Shown here one piece after another: positions 38,310 to 46,607 of a DNA stretch of 52,229 nucleotides. Each line of letters starts with the position of its first letter. Position 1 is the first letter of the stretch. This stretch comes from Tabrizicola sp. (GTDB lineage: Bacteria; Pseudomonadota; Alphaproteobacteria; Rhodobacterales; Rhodobacteraceae), in NCBI GenBank assembly GCA_025458105.1, contig JALOTD010000064.1, positions 1 to 52,229 on the forward strand, read 5' to 3'. Both the position numbers and the translations under genes were made by a program. A model generated the notes under the pieces. That model saw only the letters and a list, made by a program, of their open reading frames with translations. It did not search any database and was not told the origin of the DNA.

Positions 38310-39473
38310 ATGAACAAGCACACGGATTTTCAAGGGCTTGAGGTGGGCTACGACATTCCGGCCCTGCCGGGGATGGATGAGGGTGACATCCAGACGCCCT
38401 GCCTGGTCCTTGACCTCGACGCGCTGGAGCGGAACATCGTCAAGATGGGCGACTATGCGAAGGCCCACGGCATGCGGCACCGGGTGCATGGCAAGATGCA
38501 CAAGTCGGTCGACGTGGCCAAGCTGCAGGAACGGCTGGGCGGTTCCGTGGGAGTCTGCTGCCAGAAGGTCAGCGAGGCCGAGGTCTTTGCGCGCGGCGGC
38601 ATCAAGGATGTGCTGGTCTCGAACCAGGTGCGCGACCCGGCCAAGATCGACCGTCTGGCGCGGCTTCCGAAACTGGGCGCGCGAACCATTGTCTGCGTGG
38701 ACATGCTGGACAACGTGGCCGACCTCTCGGCGGCTGCCCAGAAGCACGGCACCACGATCGAATGCCTGGTCGAGATCGACTGTGGTGCAGGCCGCTGCGG
38801 GGTGAAGATGACGCCTGAGGTCGTGGCGCTGGCGACGGCCATCGACGCGGCTCCGGGTCTGAAGTTCTCGGGCATCCAGGCCTACCAGGGCGCGATGCAG
38901 CACATGGACAGCTATGACGACCGCAAGGCCAAGATCGACATTGCCGTGGCCCAGGTGAAGGACGCGGTCGATGCGCTGAAAGCCGAGGGGCTGGACTGCG
39001 ACATTGTCGGCGGCGGCGGTACCGGCAGCTACTATTTCGAAAGCACGTCAGGGGTTTACAATGAACTCCAGTGCGGCAGCTACGCCTTCATGGATGCCGA
39101 TTACGGCCGTATCCTCGACAAGGACGGCCACCGGATCGACCAGGGCGAATGGGAAAACGCGCTCTTCATCCTGACCTCGGTCATGAGCCACGCCAAACCC
39201 GACAAGGCAATTGTCGACGCAGGCCTCAAGGCTCAGTCGGTCGACTCTGGCCTGCCGGTTGTCTTCGGGCGGACGGACGTGAAATACGTCAAATGCAGCG
39301 ACGAACATGGCGTCGTCGAAGACCCGCAGGGTGTGCTCAAGGTCAACGACAAGCTGAAGCTCGTCCCCGGCCACTGCGACCCGACCTGCAACGTGCATGA
39401 CTGGTACGTCGGCGTCCGGAACGGCAAGGTCGAGGTCGTCTGGCCCGTCTCGGCCCGTGGCAAGGCCTACTAA
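38310..39473 (+). CDS. bhcC: beta-hydroxyaspartate aldolase BhcC
   Basis: 387-residue PLP enzyme of the D-threonine aldolase family (fold-type III barrel). BhcC condenses glycine with glyoxylate to beta-hydroxyaspartate. The N-terminal TPCLVLDLDALERNI is followed by the PLP-lysine region HRVHGKMHKSVDVAKL, then VLVSNQVRDPAKIDRLA, EIDCGAGRCGVKM and GGGGTGSYYFES; the metal-binding tail is LVPGHCDPTCNVHDWYVGVR. It lies directly behind bhcB. An 86-base gap with a strong hairpin separates it from bhcD. Confidence 0.93.
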   Translation: MNKHTDFQGLEVGYDIPALPGMDEGDIQTPCLVLDLDALERNIVKMGDYAKAHGMRHRVHGKMHKSVDVAKLQERLGGSVGVCCQKVSEAEVFARGGIKDVLVSNQVRDPAKIDRLARLPKLGARTIVCVDMLDNVADLSAAAQKHGTTIECLVEIDCGAGRCGVKMTPEVVALATAIDAAPGLKFSGIQAYQGAMQHMDSYDDRKAKIDIAVAQVKDAVDALKAEGLDCDIVGGGGTGSYYFESTSGVYNELQCGSYAFMDADYGRILDKDGHRIDQGEWENALFILTSVMSHAKPDKAIVDAGLKAQSVDSGLPVVFGRTDVKYVKCSDEHGVVEDPQGVLKVNDKLKLVPGHCDPTCNVHDWYVGVRNGKVEVVWPVSARGKAY

Positions 39474-39489
39474 GCCCTTCATCTTTGTC

Positions 39490-39531
39490 CAAATATCCCA
39501 CGGGGGGTGCGGGGGGTGTGAAACCCCCCGC
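39490..39531 (+). terminator. Hairpin between bhcC and bhcD (CAAATATCCC repeat, copy 2)
   Basis: CAAATATCCC at 39490-39499, then a hairpin with 9-base arms GCGGGGGGT / ACCCCCCGC and a five-base loop (39509-39531). It lies inside the bhc operon. No T-run follows, so it may stabilise the upstream mRNA or reduce read-through into bhcD. Same repeat type as 6437-6470. Confidence 0.7.
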
Positions 39532-39559
39532 TCCAACTTAAGCCGCAAGGAACCGCCCC

Positions 39560-40519
39560 ATGTTGATCGTCCCCGAGGCCCTCATCGCCTCGCTTGTCAC
39601 CCCTGAAGACGCCTTCCGCGCGGTCGAGGCCTGCTTTTCCGCGATGGCGCGCGGCGACGCGTACAACTTCCCCGTCGTGCGTGAGGCCCTGGGCGAGGGG
39701 CGGCAGTATGGCTTCAAGTCCGGCCTCGACCGGGCGGGCGGTCAGCTTGGAGTGAAGGCGGGGGGGTACTTTCCGGGCAATGCCGCGAAGGGGATGATCA
39801 ACCACCAGTCCTCGGTCTTCCTGTTCGATCCCGACACCGGGCGCCCCGTGGCGATGGTGGGGGGCAACCTGCTGACCGCGCTTCGGACGGCGGCGGCCAG
39901 TGCCATTGCGATCGACCGCCTCGCGCACCCCGAGGCGCAGGTGCTGGGGATCGTCGGCGCGGGCCATCAGGCGGGGTTCCAGCTGCGTGCGGCCGCCCGG
40001 GTCCGGCGCTTCGAGCGGGTGATCGCCTGGAACCTGCACCCCGAGATGCTGCCAAAGCTTGGCGCCGTGGCTGCCGAACTGGGCCTGCCGTTCGAGGCCG
40101 TGGACCTGCCCCGGATGCGAGAAGCCGAAGTGATCGTGACCATCACCTCCTCTCCGGCGGCAAGCCTGCTGGCCGAGCATGTCGCGCCTGGAACGCATCT
40201 GTCCTGCATGGGGACCGACACCAAGGGCAAGCAGGAGGTGGAGCCTGCACTGCTGGCGGGAGCCACGGTCTTCACCGACGAGGTCGTGCAAGCTGTGACC
40301 ATCGGCGAGGCGCAGCACGCGGTCGGGGCGGGGCTCTTGGACGCGTCGGCCATCGTGCCCTTGGGTGAGGTCCTGATCGGCAGGCATCCGGGGCGGCGGT
40401 CGGCGGAGGGGATCACTCTGTTCGATGGGACCGGGGTGGGTCTGCAGGACCTGGCCGTCGCGGCGGTGGCGGTCGCCCGCGCCCACGAGAGGCGTCTGGG
40501 GATCGAGGTCGGCGTCTGA
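39560..40519 (+). CDS. bhcD: Iminosuccinate reductase BhcD
   Basis: 319 residues of the ornithine cyclodeaminase/mu-crystallin family. In the cycle it reduces iminosuccinate to L-aspartate with NADH, regenerating the amino donor for BhcA. GVKAGGYFPGNAAKGMINHQS, the Rossmann loop LGIVGAGHQAGFQLRAAA, VIVTITSSPAASLLAEHVAPGTHLSCMGTD and the tail LFDGTGVGLQDLAVAAV are typical. AAGGA precedes the start. Its function as BhcD follows from its place behind bhcABC. Confidence 0.92.
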   Translation: MLIVPEALIASLVTPEDAFRAVEACFSAMARGDAYNFPVVREALGEGRQYGFKSGLDRAGGQLGVKAGGYFPGNAAKGMINHQSSVFLFDPDTGRPVAMVGGNLLTALRTAAASAIAIDRLAHPEAQVLGIVGAGHQAGFQLRAAARVRRFERVIAWNLHPEMLPKLGAVAAELGLPFEAVDLPRMREAEVIVTITSSPAASLLAEHVAPGTHLSCMGTDTKGKQEVEPALLAGATVFTDEVVQAVTIGEAQHAVGAGLLDASAIVPLGEVLIGRHPGRRSAEGITLFDGTGVGLQDLAVAAVAVARAHERRLGIEVGV

Positions 40520-40524
40520 GGGCC

Positions 40525-40568
40525 CGATGTCTTCGAAGAGTTCGGACCGGAGTTTTCGAAACCTCCGG
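40525..40568. repeat. Degenerate double-hairpin repeat after bhcD
   Basis: A weakened copy of the family at 2148-2192 and 23890-23956, in reverse order: an imperfect hairpin GATGTCTTCGAAGAGTTC (40526-40543) then CCGGAGTTTTCGAAACCTCC (40547-40566) with one mismatch against a perfect palindrome. It lies six bases after the bhcD stop and may terminate the operon. Confidence 0.65.
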
Positions 40569-40660
40569 GGGGCGCCCAAGCAATTGTGCGGGGAACAAGA
40601 TGGGCGTTGAAGCGCCTCGCGGCCCGTGGTGAGACTGCCGTCATCGGGTGGGGGGTAGGG

Positions 40661-41635
40661 ATGCGGGTCTTCATCAACGGGTTCGGGCGGATCGGGCGGT
40701 CGGTTTTGCGGGCCTATCTGCTCGCCCCTGAGACCTGGCCTGGGCTGGAGATCGTCGGGATCAACGACATCGCCGCGCCCGAGATGTGCGCCTACCTGTT
40801 CGAGTATGACTCGGTCTTCGGTCCCTGGCGAGGGTCGGTTGTGCTGGAGGGCGGGGCGCTGATCGTGGATAGGCGGCGTGTGCCGCTCTATCGGACGGCA
40901 GACCTTTCGACCCTGGACCTGCGGGACGTCGATCTGGTGATGGAATGCACCGGCCGGGCCGAGGCGCGGGAGATGGCGGAGCGGGGTTTGCGGGCGGGGG
41001 CCGCGCGGGTACTGGTGTCGGGGCCGTCCGGGGCGGCGGATGTGACGGCGGTTCTGGGGGCCAACGAGGGGGTGCTGCAAGACCAGCAAATCGTCTCGAA
41101 CGCGTCCTGCACGACCAATGCCTTAGCGCCTCTGGCGCGGCTGATTCATCGGAACTGGGGGGTCGTCACCGGGTCGATGACGACGGTCCACTGCTATACT
41201 GGGAGCCAGCCGACCGTGGACGCCCCTGCGGCCGACTATCCGAGAAGCCGGGCGGCGGCCTTGTCTATGGTGCCGACCACGACCAGCGCGGCGCGACTTC
41301 TTGATGGGGTGCTGCCCGAGATCGCGGGGCGGGTCGTGGCGCAGGCGGTGCGGGTGCCGGTGGCGAGCGTCTCTTGCGTGGACTTCCATCTGGTGACCGA
41401 GGCGCGCCCGACGGTGGAGGAGGTCAACGCGGTCTTTCGGGCGGCAGGCGGGGTCATCGGGGCGACGGACCGGCCACTGGTCTCGACCGACCTGCGAGCG
41501 CGGCCGGAATCGGTGGTCATGGCCTGCCCGGAGACGAAGGTGACCCCGGGAGGGATGCTGCGGGTGTTCGGCTGGTATGACAATGAGTGGGGGTTTTCCA
41601 ACCGGATGCTGGACATGGCCCTGCGGATGGCCTGA
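40661..41635 (+). CDS. Type I glyceraldehyde-3-phosphate dehydrogenase paralogue
   Basis: 324 residues. Phosphorylating GAPDH family: Rossmann start MRVFINGFGRIGRSVLRAYLL, NAD site VGINDIA, EYDSVFG, the catalytic cysteine C150 in SNASCTTNALAPL, HCYTGSQPTVDAP, PTTTSAARLL and the tail WYDNEWGFSNRMLDMAL. The start has GGGGGTAGGG upstream. It is not next to pgk or tkt genes, so it is probably a second, non-glycolytic copy; erythrose-4-phosphate dehydrogenase (epd) is an alternative. Very G-rich coding strand. A 16-base palindrome begins three bases after the stop. Confidence 0.9.
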   Translation: MRVFINGFGRIGRSVLRAYLLAPETWPGLEIVGINDIAAPEMCAYLFEYDSVFGPWRGSVVLEGGALIVDRRRVPLYRTADLSTLDLRDVDLVMECTGRAEAREMAERGLRAGAARVLVSGPSGAADVTAVLGANEGVLQDQQIVSNASCTTNALAPLARLIHRNWGVVTGSMTTVHCYTGSQPTVDAPAADYPRSRAAALSMVPTTTSAARLLDGVLPEIAGRVVAQAVRVPVASVSCVDFHLVTEARPTVEEVNAVFRAAGGVIGATDRPLVSTDLRARPESVVMACPETKVTPGGMLRVFGWYDNEWGFSNRMLDMALRMA

Positions 41636-41637
41636 TC

Positions 41638-41653
41638 TGTCCACGCGTGGACA
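41638..41653. repeat. 16-base perfect palindrome after the GAPDH gene
   Basis: TGTCCACGCGTGGACA, beginning three bases after the stop codon. Exactly the same 16 bases form the core of the palindrome at 30892-30913. No T-run follows. Confidence 0.75.
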
Positions 41654-41948
41654 TGAGGGGTCATTTCAATGATTCCAATGGTTTGGCCGTGGCCGTTAGG
41701 GAATTGGCAAGCTTTGTCCACGGGCGCGGTCCGCGCCGGGGGATGCTTGTCGGTGACATCGTCACGCCTCGCCATTGGGCGAGTGGCGCAGGGGCTGGCT
41801 GGGGAGCGCTCGTCGCTGACTTCGACGCTCCTCGCTGGCGAGAGATCGGTGGGGCGAGGCAGGCCGGGAAAGGCTCGTCGTCGACTTCGTCGCTCCTCGC
41901 AGGTCGCTTAGGGACCGACGAGGAGACGAAGTCGAACGAGGAGGCGGT
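41654..41948. repeat. Non-coding stretch with direct and inverted 28-base repeats
   Basis: No convincing gene between the GAPDH gene and the broken GNAT gene. Two direct copies of a 28-base unit of the form GCTCGTCG...GACTTCG...GCTCCTCGC lie at 41808-41835 and 41873-41900 with three differences. An inverted, degenerate copy lies at 41917-41943 (ACGAGGAGACGAAGTCGAAC). Short open frames across it translate the repeats and have no ribosome binding site. Confidence 0.65.
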
Positions 41949-42489
41949 TCAGAGCGCCTTGACGAACAGAATCCATTCGCTGGCATCGACTTGCCAATCG
42001 CCCTTCTCCACAGGGCGGCGGGCGATCTCGGCAAAGCCCTTGGCGCGGTAAAGGCGCAGGGCATCGAGGTGCGTGTCCTCGGCGATCAGGCTGATCGTCT
42101 GGCGTCCGGTCGCGCGGGCGACCGCCTCGGCATTTGCAAGGAGCGCCGAGCCAAGACCCTGCCCGCGGAACTGCGGATAGGTGGCCAGCACATTCAGATA
42201 CCAGGAGCCGGGCGCGAGCCCTTCAAGTTCCAGAAGCGGAACGAAGATCGGCGGGGTGTCGGGGTCGATCGGCTCGGGCTCCAGCGCGGCGGGATAGCCC
42301 AGAAGGCAGGCGGCGACCTGACCGTCGACCTCGGCCAGCCAGGCGTTGCGGGCCATAGGCCAGCGGGTCGACGCCCAGCGGGGCGGACTTCTTCCAGAAA
42401 TGCAGCGGCAGGTCGTCGGCGGCCATGTTGATGAAGCGAACCAGATGGTCGGCATCGGAAGCCTGGGCGTCACGGATCAGCATGGGCAT
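41949..42489 (-). pseudogene. GNAT-family N-acetyltransferase, internally deleted and frameshifted
   Basis: The start ATGCCCATGCTGATC at 42489 gives MPMLIRDAQASDADHLVRFINMAADDLPLHFWKKSAPLGVDPLAYG, the usual N-terminus of this GNAT group. At about 42350-42356 the frame is lost. The domain resumes in another frame as RNAWLAEVDGQVAACLLGYPAAL, with the acetyl-CoA loop YPQFRGQGLGSALLANAEAVA and the tail LRLYRAKGFAEIARRPVEKGDW to the stop at 41949. Homologues carry roughly 15 residues between these parts, so a non-triplet gap of a few tens of bases is likely. It starts one base after the AbrB-type gene ends. Deletion in the genome or assembly error cannot be told apart here. Confidence 0.8.
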
Positions 42490-42490
42490 C

Positions 42491-43543
42491 TTATTCCTCA
42501 GGATTGGCGGGTTGGGACCTGGCGCGGAGGAGGCGGAAGGCCACCGGGGCCAGGACGATCACGAAAAGGATGCGCACCACATGGTGCAGCGCCACGAAGG
42601 CCACATCCGCGTGAATGGCGAGCGCGATCAAACCCATCTCGGTCAGACCGCCGGGCGCAAGGGCAAGCAGCGCCTGGTCCAGTGCGATGCCTGCAACCTG
42701 GCCCATGACAAGTCCGGCCAAGAGCGCGAGGGCTAGCGTCAGCAGCGTCGCCCCCAGTGTCAGCGCGGCGGCGGGCAAGACAGTGCGCGCGCTGATGCCA
42801 AGGAAGCGGCAGCCAAGAACGGTCCCCAGAAGCACCTGCGCGGCATTGACCAGAAGGCCGGGCGGGGCGCTTTCGGTCAGCCCGGTCATATGGATCACCG
42901 CCGAAACGAGCAGCGGGCCAAGGAAGGTGGGCGCGGGGAACCTGAGCCGGGTGCCGAGAAGGCTGCCGAGGACGGCCGAGGCCAGGAGAAGAGCCGCGTC
43001 AAGCCAGGTGAGCGGTGTCTCCGGCCCCGGGAGGGTACTGCCGACCGTCTGGCCCTGTATGATGCGGAACCACAAGGCGATCACCGCGATGGTGATCACG
43101 ATGCGCAGGCTGTGCGCCAGGATGATTGGCGCGGGCTTGGCCCCGCTGGCTTCGCCGAGCTCGATCATCTCGGTCAGGCCGCCGGGCATGCCGGCGAAAT
43201 AGGCGGTGGTCCAGTCGAACTTGCCCGCGAACCGGTAGAAGGGCACCACGACGGCAGCGACGGTCACGACATAACCCATCAGGATTGCGACGGTCCAAAG
43301 CCATGCCCCGGCCTGCTGCACGATATCCGGGGTGAAGCGCGAGCCGAGAAGGACGCCGATCACGGCAACCACGGCGGGGCGCAGCCGGTTTGGCCCGAGG
43401 ATCGGCGCATTGGCGAGCGATGCCGCCATGGTGGCAAAGAGTGCGCCCAGCATCCAGGGCAGGGGCAGGTTCAGGGCGTAGAATAGAGTGCCGCCTGCCG
43501 CTCCGATGGCGAGGGCCAGGGCAATCCGCGGCAGGGTTTCCAT
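42491..43543 (-). CDS. AbrB-family integral membrane protein
   Basis: 350 residues from METLPRIALALAIGAAGGTLFYALNLPLPWMLGALFATM. It has ten or so hydrophobic helices in two homologous halves: the motif AGMPGGLTEMIELGEASGA in the first half is echoed by LALAPGGLTEMGLIALAIHAD in the second. This is the AbrB membrane-protein duplication family, often misnamed ammonia monooxygenase or transcriptional regulator. It probably transports small acids or other solutes; the substrate is unknown. It is cotranscribed with the broken GNAT gene, whose ATG follows its stop by one base. Confidence 0.88.
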   Translation of the reverse strand: METLPRIALALAIGAAGGTLFYALNLPLPWMLGALFATMAASLANAPILGPNRLRPAVVAVIGVLLGSRFTPDIVQQAGAWLWTVAILMGYVVTVAAVVVPFYRFAGKFDWTTAYFAGMPGGLTEMIELGEASGAKPAPIILAHSLRIVITIAVIALWFRIIQGQTVGSTLPGPETPLTWLDAALLLASAVLGSLLGTRLRFPAPTFLGPLLVSAVIHMTGLTESAPPGLLVNAAQVLLGTVLGCRFLGISARTVLPAAALTLGATLLTLALALLAGLVMGQVAGIALDQALLALAPGGLTEMGLIALAIHADVAFVALHHVVRILFVIVLAPVAFRLLRARSQPANPEE

Positions 43544-43717
43544 GCAGGGCAGTCCGTGGGTCTTGGTGTGCGTCCCGGGGCTTGGGCCAGGGGGTCGGGT
43601 AATCTTTGGCGATGGGTGCGGCAATGTCCATGGGCCACGAGGCACAGCGGGTGGGTGCTGGCCCTTGCCAGGGTGAGGGCGCGGTCCTACCAAGGGGAAA
43701 ATCCAGGGAGCCTTGCC

Positions 43718-44071
43718 ATGACCGAAACCGTTTTCCGCTTTCCCGCCCCGGGGCCTGAGCCGATGGTCACCGACCTGGAGGGGTGGGTGAAGACCGAAGG
43801 TCAGCCCAGCATGAAGACCTGGGTCCAGCACACATCCGCCGATGGCAGCGTGATCAGCGGCACCTGGGAGGCGACAGTGGGCAGCTGGCATGCGAGCTAC
43901 AAGTACTATGAATTCGTCCACCTGATCGAGGGGCAGATCACGATAACTCCGGACGGAGGCAGCCCGGTGACGCTGCGCCCAGGAGATGCCTTTGCGGTGG
44001 AGCCAACGTTCAAGGGGACCTGGAAGATCGAGGCCCCGGTCCGCAAGCATTTCTGCATCAAGCTGAAGTAG
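43718..44071 (+). CDS. Cupin-domain protein (DUF861 type)
   Basis: 117 residues with CAGGGAG before the ATG. A single conserved beta-barrel: MKTWVQHTSADGSVISGTWEATVGSWHASYKYYEFVHLIEGQITITPDGG followed by VTLRPGDAFAVEPTFKGTWKIEAPVRKHFCIKL. This is the DUF861 (ureidoglycine aminohydrolase-like) cupin pattern, with E and H residues that could bind metal. The enzyme activity of such short members is mostly unknown. Its stop is two bases from the convergent stop of the ion-channel gene. Confidence 0.85.
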   Translation: MTETVFRFPAPGPEPMVTDLEGWVKTEGQPSMKTWVQHTSADGSVISGTWEATVGSWHASYKYYEFVHLIEGQITITPDGGSPVTLRPGDAFAVEPTFKGTWKIEAPVRKHFCIKLK

Positions 44072-44073
44072 GG

Positions 44074-44850
44074 TCAGTCCAGCCCGTCGTCGGGGATGTT
44101 CAGGACCGTGCCGCAGGCCTTGCAGTGCACCGCGTCATGGTCGTGGCGGCGCAGGCCGCAGGTCGGGCAGGGGAAATGCGCCTTGGGCGGGCGCAGGACC
44201 ACCTGCACGAGGCGCAGGAACAGGCTGATGCCGACGATCATGATCGCGACGGACAGAAGCTTGCCTCCGGTGCCGACGAGGGTGATGTCGCCAAAGCCCG
44301 TGGTCGAAAGCGTGGTCACGGTGAAATAGAGCGCGTCGACGTAGTTGGTGATCTTGTCGTTCACACCGGACTGGGTCTGGTAGACCAGCGCGGTCGTAGC
44401 GAAGAGGAAGATCAGAAGGTTGAGGCCTGCACGGACCGCTTGCTCGTGCCTGCGAAAGCCGGGGATGTCATCGCGCAGCTGGTCCAGCGTCTGGGGAGAG
44501 TGGAAGACGCGGTAAAGCCTGAGGACGCGCAGGAAGGCCAGCCCTTCGCCCCAGATCGGGAACAGCAGCGAGACGATCACCAGAATGTCTGCAATGCCCC
44601 AGAAGCTGAGAATTTCGCGCAGCGGTTTGCGCGAGATCCAGAGCCGGGCGAGGAGGTCGGCCAGAAACACGAGGCCGATGGCAAGGTCGATCGTGGTGGT
44701 ATGCGCCCCGCGCGGCAGGAAGGACGAGGCAACAAGCCAGCTGACAGTGAGGAGGTCAAAGGCGAGAAGGCCATAACGAAAGCGGTCGGCGGCTGGGGCG
44801 GGGCCTTCGTAGAGGTCGCGAAACTGGGTGCGCAGGGATCGGTAGGCCAT
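44074..44850 (-). CDS. Six-helix voltage-gated-type potassium channel with C-terminal zinc ribbon
   Basis: 258 residues from MAYRSLRTQF. Helices S1-S3 at about 26-46, 52-72 and 80-100, a short S4 with spaced arginines (LAFLRVLRLYRVF, 104-116), S5 at 139-159, pore helix and filter STTGFGD (182-188), S6 at 197-219. The filter TTGFGD differs from the usual TVGYGD, but GFGD filters occur in K+-selective channels. After S6 a compact zinc ribbon follows: CPTCG (C228, C231) and CKAC (C243, C246). This cytoplasmic ribbon is an unusual addition and could be a gating or assembly domain. A long upstream ORF extension is only repeat translation. Confidence 0.87.
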   Translation of the reverse strand: MAYRSLRTQFRDLYEGPAPAADRFRYGLLAFDLLTVSWLVASSFLPRGAHTTTIDLAIGLVFLADLLARLWISRKPLREILSFWGIADILVIVSLLFPIWGEGLAFLRVLRLYRVFHSPQTLDQLRDDIPGFRRHEQAVRAGLNLLIFLFATTALVYQTQSGVNDKITNYVDALYFTVTTLSTTGFGDITLVGTGGKLLSVAIMIVGISLFLRLVQVVLRPPKAHFPCPTCGLRRHDHDAVHCKACGTVLNIPDDGLD

Positions 44851-44915
44851 GGTCGGGCGGAGTGTCAGGCGTCCGGGGCGGGGGGTCAAGCGTGATCGTC
44901 GAGGGGAGCGCGGGC

Positions 44916-44942
44916 GTAGGGTGGGCAATCTGCCCACCCTAC
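44916..44942. repeat. GTAGGGTG hairpin repeat, copy 1
   Basis: A hairpin with 12-base arms GTAGGGTGGGCA / TGCCCACCCTAC and three-base loop, followed by related GGGTGGGC / GCCCGCAC sequence to about 44982. It lies between the channel gene and the end of truB. A shorter relative is at 49774-49801. Confidence 0.75.
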
Positions 44943-44976
44943 CGACCCGGTTCGGAGGGTGGGCGCTGCGCCCGCA

Positions 44977-45879
44977 CTACCGGTTGAAGACCCGGGTGGG
45001 GTGCAGCTCTCCGCCCCGGTAGTGGCCCACGGCGATGGCCTGGCCCTGCAGGCTGGCCCAGCCTTCGGTGCCCCAGTCGGCATGGCCGATGACCTGCCCG
45101 GGATTGCCGTTCTGGAGGCGCGCGGCTCCTTCGGGGGTGGCGGGAAACTCGGGCAGGCCCTGCAGGCCAAGCTCCAGCGGTAGAAGGCGGGCGTCGAGGG
45201 CATCGGTCTTCGCCTCGGCGTCGATCTGGTCCAGCGTCACGCCGTCATCGGCGCGGAAAGGGCCGGACCAGGCGCGGCGCAGCCAGGCCACATGGCCAAG
45301 GCAGCCAAGCGCTGCCCCAAGGTCGCGGGCGACGCTGCGGACATAGCCGCCCTTGCCGCAGACCATTTCCAGATCGACGTGGTCTGGATCGGGGCGGCCC
45401 AGGACCGTCAGGCTGTCGACCCAAAGGGGGCGGGGGGCGAGGTCCATCTGTTCGCCTTCGCGGGCGAGGTCGTAGGCGCGTTCGCCGTCGACCTTGACGG
45501 CGGAATACTGCGGCGGGACCTGATTGATCTGGCCCCGGAAGGCACCAAGCGCGGCCTCGACCTGCGCGTCGGTCGGTCGCAATGGGCTGGTGGCGATCAC
45601 CTGCCCCGACGCGTCGTCGGTGTCGGTCGCGGCCCCGAAGGCCACGCGGAAACGGTAGCATTTCAGCGCGTCGGTGATGTAGGGGATGGTCTTCGTGGCC
45701 TCTCCCAAAGCGACGGCCAGGACGCCGGTGGCATCTGGATCCAGCGTGCCGGCATGTCCCGCCTTCAGCGCCGAAAGCGCCCATTTGACCTTGTTCACCA
45801 CCGCGGTCGAGGTCAGGCCCGCAGGCTTGTCCACCACCAGCCAACCGCTGACGGCGCGGCCTTTCTTTGTGCGGCCCAT
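44977..45879 (-). CDS. truB: tRNA pseudouridine(55) synthase
   Basis: 300 residues, complete. It makes pseudouridine 55 in the T loop of tRNAs. The catalytic aspartate is D47 in [72 protein letters not shown] and [16 protein letters not shown] are typical. The C-terminal PUA-like part ends [11 protein letters not shown]. It follows the phosphodiester glycosidase by five bases in the rbfA-glycosidase-truB operon. Confidence 0.96.
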   Translation of the reverse strand: MGRTKKGRAVSGWLVVDKPAGLTSTAVVNKVKWALSALKAGHAGTLDPDATGVLAVALGEATKTIPYITDALKCYRFRVAFGAATDTDDASGQVIATSPLRPTDAQVEAALGAFRGQINQVPPQYSAVKVDGERAYDLAREGEQMDLAPRPLWVDSLTVLGRPDPDHVDLEMVCGKGGYVRSVARDLGAALGCLGHVAWLRRAWSGPFRADDGVTLDQIDAEAKTDALDARLLPLELGLQGLPEFPATPEGAARLQNGNPGQVIGHADWGTEGWASLQGQAIAVGHYRGGELHPTRVFNR

Positions 45880-45884
45880 GGGTC

Positions 45885-46607
45885 TCAGCCTTTCGGGACA
45901 ACGGTGCCGACGATCGGCCCCATGGGAAAGCCCGCGTCGTGACGGCCAAGCTCGGGCGCATAGAGGCGCGAGATGTTGCCGTCGAAGTACAGCGCATTCG
46001 GCAGGCCAAGCTCATCCCGGAAGAGGCGGGCGAAGCTGTGGAAGTTCACCCTGTCGTTCGAGATCGCAAAGACCGCGCGGCTGCCGTCTTCGCTGACGCC
46101 CACGCCGTTGCGGATGTAGAAACTATCCGAGGATGCCAGAAAGCGGGGGTGCAGATCGCCGTCGATCACCAGCAACGGGCCGGACTGGGTGGCGAAGCGG
46201 CAAGCGGGCGCTTCGGCCTTGAAGGCGCGGCTTTCGATGACGCGAAAGCTGTCGCCCCAGCAGAAGACGCCGTTCGGCAAGAGGCCAAAGTTGCCGGGGC
46301 CGTCGCTGGTAATCAGGCGCGCGGTTTCCGCGCCCTCTTCGACGTACAGCCCGACCGGCGACAGGTCGCGGTGATACATGCCGGCATTCATCGCAAAACC
46401 CAGCGCCTGCCCGGTGACTGACAGCGCCTGATCCACCGCGCGGAAACTGCCATAAGCGCCATCCGCGCCGGAATGGAAAAGGCGGAGGTCGTCGTCCAGT
46501 GTCACTTCGCACAGCGTGTAGCTGGCACCGTCAAAGCTGGTGTCTCGGCAGGTCGCGGCCGCGGCGGCAATCGGCGACAGCATCAGGGCCAGGGCAAGGC
46601 GCAGCAT
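45885..46607 (-). CDS. Secreted phosphodiester glycosidase-like (NAGPA) protein
   Basis: 240 residues with a signal peptide [18 protein letters not shown]. The domain shows [59 protein letters not shown] and a [12 protein letters not shown] tail, the pattern of the phosphodiester glycosidase (NAGPA/YigE) domain. Such proteins may hydrolyse phosphodiester-linked sugars in the envelope. The ATG shares one base with the TGA of rbfA (TGATG), so it is translated with rbfA. Its insertion between rbfA and truB seems usual in this order, from memory. Confidence 0.85.
   Translation of the reverse strand: MLRLALALMLSPIAAAAATCRDTSFDGASYTLCEVTLDDDLRLFHSGADGAYGSFRAVDQALSVTGQALGFAMNAGMYHRDLSPVGLYVEEGAETARLITSDGPGNFGLLPNGVFCWGDSFRVIESRAFKAEAPACRFATQSGPLLVIDGDLHPRFLASSDSFYIRNGVGVSEDGSRAVFAISNDRVNFHSFARLFRDELGLPNALYFDGNISRLYAPELGRHDAGFPMGPIVGTVVPKG

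Noticed and set aside
39479..41089. Long minus-strand open frame across bhcD and GAPDH (536 codons)
   Set aside because: It spans two clear genes on the other strand and reads as Arg/Pro/His-rich shadow sequence.
41669..41911. Short open frames between GAPDH and the GNAT gene
   Set aside because: They translate the 28-base repeats, have no start signal and no recognisable domain.
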